A DNA stretch of 64,000 nt from an uncultured Muribaculaceae bacterium. Lineage in GTDB: Bacteria; Bacteroidota; Bacteroidia; Bacteroidales; Muribaculaceae. Numbering within the stretch: the first letter of the stretch is position 1; each line of letters opens with the position of its first letter. The DNA lies in contig CAJTQU010000001.1 of NCBI GenBank assembly GCA_910578665.1, positions 124,001 through 188,000 on the forward strand. The letters run 5' to 3'. This document shows, in pieces, positions 16,433 to 25,389 of this stretch. The position numbers and the translations under genes are program-made. Under the pieces are notes generated by a model. That model was given only the letters and a program-made list of their open reading frames with translations, did no database searches and was not told the origin of the DNA.

Positions 16433-17146
16433 ATGAGGAAGCTGAGATGCGTGATAGTCGATGACGAGCCGCTGGCGGTGAAACTGCTGGAAGGTTTTGT
16501 GGGACGCACCCCTTTTCTTGAGCTGGCCGGTTCTTATCTGAGTGCCACCGAGGCGCTCGGAGCAGTCGGCGGGGATGTGGACGTACTGTTTCTGGATATC
16601 AATATGCCGGAACTGAACGGCCTGGAACTGGCGCGTCTCGTTTCACCGCCGACGAGAGTGGTGTTTACCACTGCCTACAGGGAGTATGCTCTGGAAAGTT
16701 ATGCCGTCCACGCTGCCGATTATCTGTTGAAACCGCTGTCTTATCCGAAATTTCTGGAGGCTGCCAAGCGGCTGGCAGAGGGTCAGGCCGGACAGCCGGC
16801 AGAGCAGCCTGCCGATGATGACGGTACTGCCAGGGACTATCTGTTTGTGAAATGCGAAAACCGCATGGTGCGCGTAGACCTGCCGGGCGTACTTTATGTA
16901 AAAGGCCTTAAAGACTACGTGTGCATATACACAGAGGATAGCCCCAGAGCGCTCATCGCGCTCACCACGCTGAAGGCCATAGAGGAGCGTTTGCCTTCGT
17001 CGCGTTTCTGCCGCGTGCATAAGAGCTATATAGTGAATGTGGGCAAGGTCTGCGCCGTGGAACGCGGCAAGGTCTATGTGGGCAGCGAATGCATCACGCT
17101 TACCGATGCCTATAAAGAACGTTTTCTGTCTCTTTTGCGTTTATAA
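16433..17146 (+). CDS. Response regulator, LytTR DNA-binding type
   Basis: An N-terminal receiver domain (acidic pair Asp10/Asp11, phospho-acceptor Asp55 in FLDINMPELNG, conserved KPLSYPKFLEA) is joined to a C-terminal LytTR domain (about 135-237; FVKCENRMVRVDL, then SRFCRVHKSYIVN). It regulates transcription by binding direct repeats. Length is 237 residues from the ATG at 16433; an open frame extends to 16337, but it lies upstream of the promoter. The cognate kinase is presumably the LytS-type protein at 13381. The targets are unknown. Confidence 0.9.
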   Translation: MRKLRCVIVDDEPLAVKLLEGFVGRTPFLELAGSYLSATEALGAVGGDVDVLFLDINMPELNGLELARLVSPPTRVVFTTAYREYALESYAVHAADYLLKPLSYPKFLEAAKRLAEGQAGQPAEQPADDDGTARDYLFVKCENRMVRVDLPGVLYVKGLKDYVCIYTEDSPRALIALTTLKAIEERLPSSRFCRVHKSYIVNVGKVCAVERGKVYVGSECITLTDAYKERFLSLLRL

Positions 17147-17167
17147 TTAAGTATAACCCCAAAAAAC

Positions 17168-18055
17168 ATGACGATAATGGATAGATATCAAGAGGCGCTT
17201 GCCTCCAGCCGTGTGCCTGTATCGCCCGAAGCGGTGCGTGGCGAGGTGGCCAAAATAGTAGAGAAAGCCGGGGAATATGCTTCGCCCGAGGTGTATCAGT
17301 TTCTGTTCAGTTCGATAGACCTGACCACGCTCTCCACTACAGACTCGCAGAGCAGTGTGGCGCGTTTCACACAGCGTGTCAATGATTTTGACAACGATTA
17401 TCCGCAGTATAAGAATGTGGCCGCCATATGCGTGTATTCCAACTTTGCCGAGGTGGTTCGCACAAATCTCGATGTGCCTGGCGTGGACATAGCCGTGGTG
17501 GCTGGCGGATTCCCGTCGAGCCAGACATTTACCTCTGTCAAGGTGGCTGACTGTGCCCTGTCTGTGGCCGGCGGAGCCACCGAGGTAGACGTGGTTATGA
17601 ACCTTGGATATTTCTTTGATGAGAATTATGAGGATTTGTGCGACGAGCTGATCGAGTTGAAACAAACCGTAAAGGATGCCCACCTGAAGGTGATACTCGA
17701 GACCGGGGCGCTAAAGTCTTATGAAAATATTAAGAAGGCCTCTGTGCTGGCCATGTACAGCGATGCGGACTTTATCAAGACGAGTACCGGAAAAATCTAC
17801 GATGGCGCCACTCTGGATGCCGCCTGGGTGATGTGCCAGTGCATAAAAGAATATTATGATAAGACCGGCCGAAAGGTGGGATTCAAGCCTGCCGGCGGAG
17901 TGCGCACAGCCGAAGAAGCCCTGTGTTATTATGCCTTGGTCAAAGAGGTGCTGGGTGACGAATGGCTGACCCACGACCTGTTCCGAATAGGGGCCTCAAG
18001 CCTTGCCAATTCGCTGCTGTCTGCCATGACAGGAGAAGATGAGAAATATTTCTGA
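17168..18055 (+). CDS. deoC: Deoxyribose-phosphate aldolase
   Basis: DeoC cleaves 2-deoxyribose-5-phosphate to acetaldehyde and glyceraldehyde-3-phosphate in deoxynucleoside catabolism. The Schiff-base Lys204 in FIKTSTGK and the second active-site lysine Lys240 in GFKPAGGVRT are present, as is the VDVVMN motif carrying a catalytic Asp. At 295 residues it belongs to the longer, E. coli-like group. ATG codons at 17168 and 17177 are both possible starts. It follows the regulator gene by 21 nt and may be cotranscribed with it. Confidence 0.95.
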   Translation: MTIMDRYQEALASSRVPVSPEAVRGEVAKIVEKAGEYASPEVYQFLFSSIDLTTLSTTDSQSSVARFTQRVNDFDNDYPQYKNVAAICVYSNFAEVVRTNLDVPGVDIAVVAGGFPSSQTFTSVKVADCALSVAGGATEVDVVMNLGYFFDENYEDLCDELIELKQTVKDAHLKVILETGALKSYENIKKASVLAMYSDADFIKTSTGKIYDGATLDAAWVMCQCIKEYYDKTGRKVGFKPAGGVRTAEEALCYYALVKEVLGDEWLTHDLFRIGASSLANSLLSAMTGEDEKYF

Positions 18056-18096
18056 GTTTTTTGCAGGGCCGGTTAAGGCCCGGAGCATGAGTATAC

Positions 18097-18127
18097 GTAG
18101 AGCCTGGCAATTGAAGCCGGGCTCTAC
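18097..18127 (+). terminator. Terminator after deoC
   Basis: A 12-bp stem with one G-U or mismatch position (18097-18108 with 18116-18127) and a 7-nt loop, followed by ATGTTTTAG. Confidence 0.55.
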
Positions 18128-18209
18128 ATGTTTTAGGGTGATGCACGGCGTTAATTGTTAAAATATATTAATAAATACTGCGCAACGTTTAATGTAGAAA
18201 AATAAGTTG

Positions 18210-18217
18210 TATATTTG
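18210..18217 (+). promoter_or_regulatory. -7 element of the 773-residue secreted protein gene
   Basis: TATATTTG matches the -7 consensus; a weak TTT-containing -33 element lies about 19 nt upstream. The leader would be about 97 nt. Confidence 0.5.
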
Positions 18218-18317
18218 TAACAAGAATTTTTGTAACCCGGTAAAAGAACCGGATATATAATGCTTACTTTTTTATCTAATACGCATATCGATTATTAACA
18301 ACCTAAAACAGAGTATA

Positions 18318-20639
18318 ATGAGAAAAATTTTACTATTCGGAATGACAATGGCGATGGCCGCCGGCACAGCGGTGGCCGATATGCCTTCCTTTGTGTTACG
18401 GATTGAAGCCGGACCCTCTTCCGCTAAAACTGTGAAAGCTTCTTCTGCCCGGGTATTGGAGACACGTACCGTGGCACCCGGTGTGAAAGAGCAGGTTGTA
18501 GGGCTTTCTGGGACTAATCTTCATTACAAGCGCCTTATTGTCAATAATATGGTGCAAAACGCCATAAATCCCGAACAGTTGCGCGGTAATGCTGTGCGGC
18601 GCGCTGCCGATGAAACTTCGGTATTATCGGAAGGTTTTGAGGCTTTCACTACAAACGGATGGATGCCTGCCGGATGGGGTGTGAGCAGCAAAGACGGTGT
18701 CAATGCCAATCCTTGGTACGTATTGCCCGGGTCGACCACTGAGCTTGTGGGTGTAGACGGAAAATATCTGATGCTTGTAAACTATCAGACAGAACATTGT
18801 GACGAATGGCTCATAACGCCTGCGTTTACACCCAAAGAGGGGATGGACTTGTCGTTCCTGGTAAATCTTGATCCTGTATACATGTATAGTCTTGACAATA
18901 TAAATTGGGATACTATGCAGTATGAGGGAGACAAGGTCGAGGCATACACGCTCAGGGTGCTTGTGTCTGAAGACAACGGTGCCAGCTGGGTGACACTTAA
19001 AGACTATGCTAAAGAGCAGCGCTTTCTTGACATGTCATACTCCGAGGCTGCCGCATACGGTGCCTCGCTCATGAAGCCCGAGACGGTCAGCCTGGCAGAC
19101 TATGTGGGCAAGCAGATCAAGATAGCGTTTGAATACGACGGTACCGACGGCCAGCTGTGCGGTATAGACAATGTGCATGTGGGATATCCGTCACTGGACG
19201 CCTCATATGACTTTCCCCCTTATACATTATTCTTCGGTGTGGACAAGTCCATGCAGTCGTACAACAGCAGTATTGCCTTTCTGCCTGTATATACCCCTTT
19301 GACATGGACCAACAGCAGCATAGGCAATCCGGAGGATACGGAATACACCTGGCAGTATATGGGTCCTGACAATGAGGACGGTGTGAGCAGTGACGAAAGT
19401 CTGACACTGACATACCACACAGACCATACGTCTGACTTCTCAAGCCGTAACAACTGGTACATGACTCCCACACTCACGGCCTCGTCTGCGAAAGCCAGTC
19501 CTAAGTCGGTTACCCGTTATAAGTACTTTCAGGCAGGTGGCGAACCGGTCATGGTAGGTACCGATACCGGCACAGGCCAGAAGTATACTTTTAATTTCGG
19601 TCTGTCTACATTTGATGCCGACAGCGAGGGATTTGATATTTTCCTTACAGATGACGATGATGCCAGCCCCATCTTCGGCTACGGTCCGAAAGTTGACCAG
19701 TATTGGACGGATTATACGTTTGGCGGCGATAATGGCGAAGACGAGTATGCCTATCTGGATGCCATAATCAACTATTATACGGCTACCGACAGTCCGCTGG
19801 TGATCAAGGGCGGATGGATGCCGGCCATGGTCAGTGACATAAAGCCGGGCCATGAATTCACATTCCAGGTATTGCCGCTGGATGCCGAAGGCGTGCAGAC
19901 AGCACCGCTGGCCACGGCTACTTGTAAGAGCGAGGATATAAAGGTGATCGAGGGCGGAGGAATGATGGACTTCTCGATACTTTCGTTTGAATTTGACCAG
20001 CCTTTGGTAATCAGCAAGGAGAATTGTGATGCCTATACGGTCCGCCTTGGCGGTATGCACGGATGTGCCAATTATTTCGCGCCCTTTATGTCTGCTGCGG
20101 ACAACCCCTCACATCTTGCCCTTGGATGGATCGACAAGGCCATCAGCTATAACGGAGAGGTGCGCAATTCGATGACACCGGTGCTCAATTATACCGGAAT
20201 GTACCAGTCTTTTGCCATAATGCTCGATGCTTTCTATCCATGGCTGGAAAGCGAGAACTCTATAGAGCTTGATGCTGACGGCAGCGGCACGCTGGCACTG
20301 GACAGCTATCATTATACTGATGACCTGCGTGTTGTAAATGCTCCGGAATGGCTCGATGCGCAGCTGGTCGGCGGACGTTATGACAAAGGCAGACTGGTGC
20401 TGAAATCAAGCAGTGCCGAACCGGCAGAGGCAGCCGTGACTATTGTCGGACAGGGCGTGGCCAAGCAGGTTACGGTAAAATCGCCTGCCGTCTCTTCTGT
20501 GGGCGCGGTTGATGCCGGCAGCCGTGAAGTAGAAGCGATATTTACCGCCTCTGGCAAGCGTGTGAACGCGGTATCCGCCCCCGGTGTATATGTCGTGAAA
20601 TATCGTGACGGTAAGGTTGTAAAGAAAATTGTGAAGTAA
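18318..20639 (+). CDS. Secreted modular protein with T9SS-like C-terminal domain
   Basis: A signal peptide (residues 1-20) precedes a domain with the pattern of the cleaved-adhesin / choice-of-anchor-J family: EGFEAFTTNGWMPAGW and DEWLITPAFTP near 105-175, then a jelly-roll-like stretch to about 300. The middle has no motif I recognise. The last 30 residues (SGKRVNA, then APGVYVVKY and a KKIVK end) have the layout of a type A T9SS sorting domain or a similar Por secretion tail. The protein probably acts at the cell surface or is released. It is monocistronic, with a long leader upstream and a hairpin downstream. Ligand unknown. Confidence 0.7.
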   Translation: MRKILLFGMTMAMAAGTAVADMPSFVLRIEAGPSSAKTVKASSARVLETRTVAPGVKEQVVGLSGTNLHYKRLIVNNMVQNAINPEQLRGNAVRRAADETSVLSEGFEAFTTNGWMPAGWGVSSKDGVNANPWYVLPGSTTELVGVDGKYLMLVNYQTEHCDEWLITPAFTPKEGMDLSFLVNLDPVYMYSLDNINWDTMQYEGDKVEAYTLRVLVSEDNGASWVTLKDYAKEQRFLDMSYSEAAAYGASLMKPETVSLADYVGKQIKIAFEYDGTDGQLCGIDNVHVGYPSLDASYDFPPYTLFFGVDKSMQSYNSSIAFLPVYTPLTWTNSSIGNPEDTEYTWQYMGPDNEDGVSSDESLTLTYHTDHTSDFSSRNNWYMTPTLTASSAKASPKSVTRYKYFQAGGEPVMVGTDTGTGQKYTFNFGLSTFDADSEGFDIFLTDDDDASPIFGYGPKVDQYWTDYTFGGDNGEDEYAYLDAIINYYTATDSPLVIKGGWMPAMVSDIKPGHEFTFQVLPLDAEGVQTAPLATATCKSEDIKVIEGGGMMDFSILSFEFDQPLVISKENCDAYTVRLGGMHGCANYFAPFMSAADNPSHLALGWIDKAISYNGEVRNSMTPVLNYTGMYQSFAIMLDAFYPWLESENSIELDADGSGTLALDSYHYTDDLRVVNAPEWLDAQLVGGRYDKGRLVLKSSSAEPAEAAVTIVGQGVAKQVTVKSPAVSSVGAVDAGSREVEAIFTASGKRVNAVSAPGVYVVKYRDGKVVKKIVK

Positions 20640-20662
20640 ATCGTTCGCAGCTATAATCAGCA

Positions 20663-20692
20663 GGCCCGTTGCCGGTTATCCGGCGGCTGGCC
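20663..20692 (+). terminator. Terminator after the 773-residue protein gene
   Basis: A 13-bp stem with one mismatch and two G-U pairs (20663-20675 with 20680-20692), loop TTAT, then TTATTAG. Confidence 0.55.
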
Positions 20693-20699
20693 TTATTAG

Positions 20700-20730
20700 T
20701 TGCGTGGTATGGGGAAAAGTTGTAAATTTG
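20700..20730 (+). promoter_or_regulatory. Promoter of panB
   Basis: TTG (20700-20702), 20 nt, TAAATTTG (20723-20730). The leader is about 20 nt. Its place rules out the earlier in-frame ATG at 20704 as the translation start. Confidence 0.7.
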
Positions 20731-20754
20731 CACCGTAAACCAAAAAACTTTACA

Positions 20755-21576
20755 ATGTCAACCAATACAGTGGACAATGCGCGCAAGGTGACTACGCGCC
20801 GCCTGATAGAGATGAAACAGCGCGGTGAGAAAATATCAATGCTCACTGCCTATGACTATTCGTCGGCCCGTATAATCGACGAAGCGGGTATCGACGTGAT
20901 ACTGGTAGGTGATTCAGCCTCTAATGTCATGGCCGGAAATGTCACCACGCTGCCTGTCACCCTTGACCAGATGATATACCACGGCAAATCGGTGATGAAA
21001 GCTGTGAAACGCGCTCTAGTGATAGTAGACCTGCCTTTCGGAACATACCAGGGTAATTCCAAGGAGGCTCTGGCATCCGCCATACGTATCATGAAAGAGA
21101 GCCATGCCGAGGCCGTCAAGCTGGAGGGTGGTGCCGAAATACGCGAAAGTATAGAGCGCATATTGTGCGCTGGCATACCCGTGTGCGGACATCTGGGGCT
21201 TACGCCGCAGAGTATCAACAAATTTGGCACTTACGCCGTGCGTGCCCGCGAAGAGGCCGAGGCTGCCAAACTCGTGGCTGATGCCAGAATGCTCGAGGAG
21301 ATAGGCTGTTTCGCAATAGTCATAGAGAAAGTCCCTGCCGATCTGGCCGCCCGTGTGGCCGGCGAGGTGAGCATACCGATAATAGGCATAGGGGCCGGCG
21401 GCGGTTGTGACGGCCAGGTGCTGGTAATGCACGACATGCTCGGTATAAACCGCGGCTTTTCTCCACGTTTCTTGCGGCGCTATGCCGATCTGGCCGGTGT
21501 GATGGATGCCGCTGTCAAGCAATATGTGGCCGATGTCAAGTCAGGCGATTTTCCTAACGACTCGGAACAGTATTGA
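20755..21576 (+). CDS. panB: 3-methyl-2-oxobutanoate hydroxymethyltransferase
   Basis: PanB makes ketopantoate from 2-oxoisovalerate and methylenetetrahydrofolate, the first committed step of pantothenate and CoA synthesis. Family motifs are clear: MLTAYDYSSARI, ILVGDSASNVMAG, LPVTLDQMIYHG, VKLEGG and GIGAGGGCDGQVLVMHDMLG. At 273 residues from the ATG at 20755 it has standard length. It stands alone; panC and panD are not nearby. Confidence 0.95.
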   Translation: MSTNTVDNARKVTTRRLIEMKQRGEKISMLTAYDYSSARIIDEAGIDVILVGDSASNVMAGNVTTLPVTLDQMIYHGKSVMKAVKRALVIVDLPFGTYQGNSKEALASAIRIMKESHAEAVKLEGGAEIRESIERILCAGIPVCGHLGLTPQSINKFGTYAVRAREEAEAAKLVADARMLEEIGCFAIVIEKVPADLAARVAGEVSIPIIGIGAGGGCDGQVLVMHDMLGINRGFSPRFLRRYADLAGVMDAAVKQYVADVKSGDFPNDSEQY

Positions 21577-21610
21577 CGTATGTCGCGTATTTTGTTTTTG
21601 TTGTGATAAT

Positions 21611-21646
21611 AAAAAACTTCCTGACAGTCTTGCCAGGAAGTTTTTT
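21611..21646. terminator. Bidirectional terminator between panB and barrel gene
   Basis: A 13-bp perfect stem (21611-21623 with 21634-21646) with an A-run at the 5' side and a T-run at the 3' side. This suits termination of the two convergent genes. Confidence 0.85.
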
Positions 21647-21663
21647 ATAGGGATATATAAATA

Positions 21664-22350
21664 TCAGAAATTATAGCCGAGTGTGAATTTTACGCCGTTC
21701 TCACGCAGCGAGGCGTTGGCATTGTTGTCTTTGAGCATATTGCACATGCCCACGTCGCCAGTCACAGCTACATAATATGTGCCGGAGAAGGTAAGGCCGG
21801 CACCGAAGCGCCAGTCGCAGCCCACACGGTTCATACCGTAGTCGTTGTACATGGTGCCTGATGTGTGGAATTTGTGTCCGGCCACCTCTTTGGTAGTGAT
21901 ATAATAGTCGTTGGAGATACCCACATTGAGCACCGGTCCGGTCATGACTGAAAGAGATACAGACGGGGTAAAGTCAAAATGATAGCCGAACATCACAGGC
22001 ACTTCTGCACCGAATTTGCGCAGTGAACGGTTCTGGAATGTCTTTTTTGCTATGGATGACAGATATTCCGGTTCGATTGACTCAGTGTGGTAGTAGAATG
22101 TCACGCCCGGCTCTATATAGAGGTTGGCTACGAGCGGCTGGTTGTAGACAATTCCCAATGAGGCGCCTGAACCTATGCCGAGCACTTTTGTCTTGCCAAG
22201 GTCGGTTTTCATTTTACCGGGGCATGTCATGTCGTAAGAGGCACGTATGCCGAAGTAGGAAGTATTGCTCGGGTTGTTGAGGAGATAAGACTGGGCTGAT
22301 GCCCCGATTGCGGCAAGTGCCGCAGCAGCTGTAATCAAAAATTTCTTCAT
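21664..22350 (-). CDS. Outer-membrane beta-barrel protein, PorT-like family
   Basis: The 228-residue product carries a Sec signal peptide (MKKFLITAAAALAAIGASAQ). A barrel-like strand pattern with repeated G-aromatic endings follows (FGIRASYD, YIEPGVTFYYH, FGAGLTFSGTYY), and the final residues TLGYNF end in Phe. This suits the outer-membrane beta-barrel family PF13568, to which PorT also belongs. The role is unknown. A -7-like box TAACTTTG is at 22394-22401 on the minus strand. It is convergent with panB. Confidence 0.75.
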   Translation of the reverse strand: MKKFLITAAAALAAIGASAQSYLLNNPSNTSYFGIRASYDMTCPGKMKTDLGKTKVLGIGSGASLGIVYNQPLVANLYIEPGVTFYYHTESIEPEYLSSIAKKTFQNRSLRKFGAEVPVMFGYHFDFTPSVSLSVMTGPVLNVGISNDYYITTKEVAGHKFHTSGTMYNDYGMNRVGCDWRFGAGLTFSGTYYVAVTGDVGMCNMLKDNNANASLRENGVKFTLGYNF

Positions 22351-22393
22351 AGCTAAAATGTTTTTATAATGTAGAAAAATTGAATTTGTTCGA

Positions 22394-22401
22394 CAAAGTT
22401 A
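22394..22401 (-). promoter_or_regulatory. -7 element of the barrel protein gene
   Basis: TAACTTTG on the minus strand matches TAnnTTTG, with a leader of about 40 nt. No consensus -33 box was found. Confidence 0.45.
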
Positions 22402-22504
22402 TAACAAAAAACCGATAATTGGTTGTTTGCTTTCGTAAATAGGAGAAATAGAACAACTTTTTCGCTGTAATGGCAAAAGCCCTCCGCGGTGTGGCGGAAT
22501 AGTT

Positions 22505-22897
22505 TTACCGTGTAGTGAGCGGAGGAAGAAACGCGTCTTCTATGTGTTCTATGCCGTGTTGGACGGCTGTGCCGGTGATGCCGATTATGTCGAAACGATA
22601 GGAGTAATCGTACGGCAGTTCGGCTAAATAATTGTCGGCTGCCTGTGTCAGAAACCGTATTTTACGTGCATCCACAGCCTCAGCCGGGTCGGTATCGGCG
22701 CATGTGCGGGCCTTGACCTCTACGAACACCATGACAGCGTCCTTTTCAGCTATTATGTCGATCTCTTTTTTAGATGCGCCGCAGCGCCAGCGCCGTTCGC
22801 GTATCACATATCCGCGAGCCAGCAGATAATCTGCAGCTATCTGTTCGGCTTCCATGCCCCATTCGTAGGCAGCGCCGCGTTTTGCCTGTTTGTCCAT
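22505..22897 (-). CDS. YraN/UPF0102 family putative endonuclease
   Basis: A 130-residue protein with the restriction-endonuclease-like core seen in YraN: GMEAEQIAADYLLARGYVI, then the metal-binding EIDIIAEKDAVMVFVEVKAR (Asp plus ExK). The family is linked to DNA uptake or processing, but the function is not settled. An open frame extends 16 codons upstream (to 22945); I chose the ATG at 22897 because family similarity starts there. Single gene, no clear promoter. Confidence 0.85.
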   Translation of the reverse strand: MDKQAKRGAAYEWGMEAEQIAADYLLARGYVIRERRWRCGASKKEIDIIAEKDAVMVFVEVKARTCADTDPAEAVDARKIRFLTQAADNYLAELPYDYSYRFDIIGITGTAVQHGIEHIEDAFLPPLTTR

Positions 22898-23228
22898 AAT
22901 ATAGCCTGTTTGCCCGTACAGCCGCAATTCTGCACGGGATGTCAAGTATATAACGCATGAAAGGGAACGAAGTTATGCGCGCCTTACGTGTCACTCCGTA
23001 TGTTCTATAACATATAGGCCCGTGGATTGCGGCCGGAGCGGCTAAAAAGGTAAAGGGGTACCTGTTATTTGTCGGACATTAATTTGTAAGTGATGAAAAA
23101 AAGATATAATTTTGTAAACTCGTCACCCGGACATGGCAGGCGTGCATATCCCGTCTGTGGCACTTGGGCGGCTTGCACATATATTTTTATTTGAAAAAAT
23201 AATAACAATTACCATAAAACTATCTAAC
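22898..23228. other. Intergenic region yraN / aspA
   Basis: No gene is seen. It contains the aspA promoter (23083-23114) and, if the GTG start is right, an aspA leader of about 111 nt. On the minus strand a near-match to the -7 box (TATACTTG) lies upstream of yraN but has no partner. Confidence 0.5.
23083..23114 (+). promoter_or_regulatory. Promoter of aspA
   Basis: TTTG (23083-23086), 20 nt, TAATTTTG (23107-23114): full consensus. Transcription should start near 23118. Confidence 0.8.
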
Positions 23229-24668
23229 GTGAAAAACAATTGTCAAAACGGATTCCGTGTAGAATCCGACCTTCTCGGCACAAAAGAGGTGCCTGAGTGC
23301 GCTCTCTATGGTGTACAGACCCTGAGAGGTATGGAAAACTTTGAAATCAGCAAGTTCCGCCTCTGCGATTATCCTTTATTTATCAAGGGTCTTGCCATTA
23401 CCAAGCTCGGCGCGGCCATGGCAAACCACGAAATGGGTCTTCTGACTGACGAGCAGTACGAAGCCATTGCACAGGCCTGCCGCGAGATCATGGAGGGCAA
23501 GCACCACGACCAGTTCCCTGTAGACCTTATACAGGGCGGTGCCGGCACTACCACTAATATGAATGCCAACGAGGTGATAGCCAACCGCGCGCTGGAAATC
23601 ATGGGCCACAAGAGAGGCGAATATGAATACTGCTCGCCTAATGACCATGTGAACCGCTCGCAGTCTACAAATGACGCATATCCCACAGCCATCCATATCG
23701 GTATGTATTTCTCCCACCTGCGGTTTGTGGAGCATTACAAGGTGCTCATCGAGGCTTTCCGCAAGAAAGGCGAGGAATTCAAATCAATCGTCAAGATGGG
23801 CCGCACACAGCTTGAAGACGCTGTGCCTATGACACTGGGACAGACTTTCAACGGTTTTGCCTCTATTCTGGCTGACGAAATCAAACATCTTGAAGAGGCT
23901 GCCGCCGACTTCCTGACCGTTAACATGGGCGCTACGGCCATCGGCACCGGTATATGTGCCGAACCCGGCTATGCCGAGAAGTGTGTGGAAGCACTTCGTA
24001 AAATCACTGGCTGGGACATATGCCTTGCCGAGGACCTGGTGGGCGTTACCCCCGACACATCCTGCATGGTAGGTTATTCTTCGGCACTGAAGCGCGTGGC
24101 CACCAAGGTGAGCAAGATATGCAACGACCTGCGTCTGCTCGCCAGCGGTCCCCGTTGCGGCCTGGGCGAAATCAACCTGCCCCCCATGCAGCCCGGTTCT
24201 TCAATCATGCCTGGCAAGGTAAATCCCGTTATTCCCGAGGTAATGAGCCAGATCTGCTACAAGGTGATGGGCAATGACGTGTGTGTGACTATGGCTTCCG
24301 AGGCTGCCCAGATGGAGCTTAACGCCATGGAACCTGTGACAGCGCAGTGTGACTTCGAGTCAGTGGAGATCATGATAAACGGTTTTGAGACCCTGCGCAT
24401 ACGCTGCATAGAGGGTATCACGGCCAATGAGGAAAAATGCCGCTCTTATGTACACAACAGCATCGGAGTGGTTACCGCCCTCAACCCCGTGATCGGCTAT
24501 AAGAACTCTACCAAGATTGCCAAAGAGGCTCTTGAGACTGGCAAGAGCGTATACCAGCTCGTGCTTGACCATGGTATCCTCAGCCAGGAGGAACTTGACA
24601 CTATTCTTGCACCCGAGAATATGATCAAGCCGGTTAAGCTTGACATCAAGCCCCGTAAGCTGCTCTGA
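23229..24668 (+). CDS. aspA: Aspartate ammonia-lyase
   Basis: AspA converts L-aspartate to fumarate and ammonia. The fumarate can feed the fumarate reductase encoded at 41-45 kb. The superfamily signature GSSIMPGKVN lies near residues 323-332, and the substrate motifs NDHVNRSQSTNDAYPTA and MGRTQLEDAVPMTLGQ are present. The start is uncertain. GTG at 23229 gives MKNNCQNGFRVESDLLG, in register with other AspA proteins, whereas an ATG at 23133 adds 32 residues that do not resemble the family but sits 15 nt after the predicted transcription start. Confidence 0.93.
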   Translation: MKNNCQNGFRVESDLLGTKEVPECALYGVQTLRGMENFEISKFRLCDYPLFIKGLAITKLGAAMANHEMGLLTDEQYEAIAQACREIMEGKHHDQFPVDLIQGGAGTTTNMNANEVIANRALEIMGHKRGEYEYCSPNDHVNRSQSTNDAYPTAIHIGMYFSHLRFVEHYKVLIEAFRKKGEEFKSIVKMGRTQLEDAVPMTLGQTFNGFASILADEIKHLEEAAADFLTVNMGATAIGTGICAEPGYAEKCVEALRKITGWDICLAEDLVGVTPDTSCMVGYSSALKRVATKVSKICNDLRLLASGPRCGLGEINLPPMQPGSSIMPGKVNPVIPEVMSQICYKVMGNDVCVTMASEAAQMELNAMEPVTAQCDFESVEIMINGFETLRIRCIEGITANEEKCRSYVHNSIGVVTALNPVIGYKNSTKIAKEALETGKSVYQLVLDHGILSQEELDTILAPENMIKPVKLDIKPRKLL

Positions 24669-24691
24669 TAAATCTGACTGAATGACAATAG

Positions 24692-25387
24692 ATGGGACAG
24701 GTGTTCCGGCTATCGTATGCCGGACGTCTGTCTCATTTCCGTATAGACAGATGCTGGAATATAACTGATATGGAATACAGGACATACCGCGTTTCGGGCG
24801 AGGAGGTGGTGATTCCCGTGCCTCGCCGCTATTCTGACTGTGCCGAGCTTATACGCTCTGATTCTTACCGTCACAACGGCCGTATAGACCCTCTGTGGAG
24901 GATATGGCTCAGTGGTCTCACACGCACGAGTATCGGCTTCTCTTTCTGGTTTCGTCTGGCCCAGCACAGAAAAGGCTGGCTGTACCCGTTGGCAAAAGTG
25001 ATGCTTAAGCGCTATAAGCGTGTCTACGGTCTGTTTGTGCCTCCCTCTACAGTGATAGGCTATGGTTTGCGCATACAGCACTGCCAGGGCCTGGTTATAA
25101 ATCCGTCGGCAGTGATAGGCAATAACGCATGTTTCGGCCAGTTTACCACCATAGGCGCCACGTTGTCTAAGGCTGCCATGCTGGGCAATAACGTGTATGT
25201 CGGTCCGGGAGTGAGCATAGTAAACGATATAGAGATAGGCAGCGGCGTGTGCATAGGGGCCGGCGCCGTGGTGACTAAGGATATACCGCCGGCAGTCACG
25301 ATAGGGGGCGTGCCTGCACGGCCGATTGGTTCGAAGCCCGATCCACGGCTGATAAGCCATCCGTGGCCTCTGCCTTCAGGCCGGTGA
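24692..25387 (+). CDS. Hexapeptide-repeat acyltransferase (serine acetyltransferase-like)
   Basis: The C-terminal half is a left-handed beta-helix of hexapeptide repeats (VIGYGLRIQHCQGLVINPSA, then IGSGVCIGAGAVV and VTIGGVPARPIG), as in CysE and in capsule-associated serine or sugar O-acetyltransferases. The N-terminal part (LIRSDSYRHNG, a short helical region) resembles the EPS-type serine acetyltransferases more than housekeeping CysE. It probably uses acetyl-CoA; the acceptor is unknown. ATG at 24692 is used here; ATG at 24770 (MEYRTYRVSG) is equally plausible and would give 205 residues. It lies 23 nt after aspA. Confidence 0.8.
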   Translation: MGQVFRLSYAGRLSHFRIDRCWNITDMEYRTYRVSGEEVVIPVPRRYSDCAELIRSDSYRHNGRIDPLWRIWLSGLTRTSIGFSFWFRLAQHRKGWLYPLAKVMLKRYKRVYGLFVPPSTVIGYGLRIQHCQGLVINPSAVIGNNACFGQFTTIGATLSKAAMLGNNVYVGPGVSIVNDIEIGSGVCIGAGAVVTKDIPPAVTIGGVPARPIGSKPDPRLISHPWPLPSGR

Positions 25388-25389
25388 AA

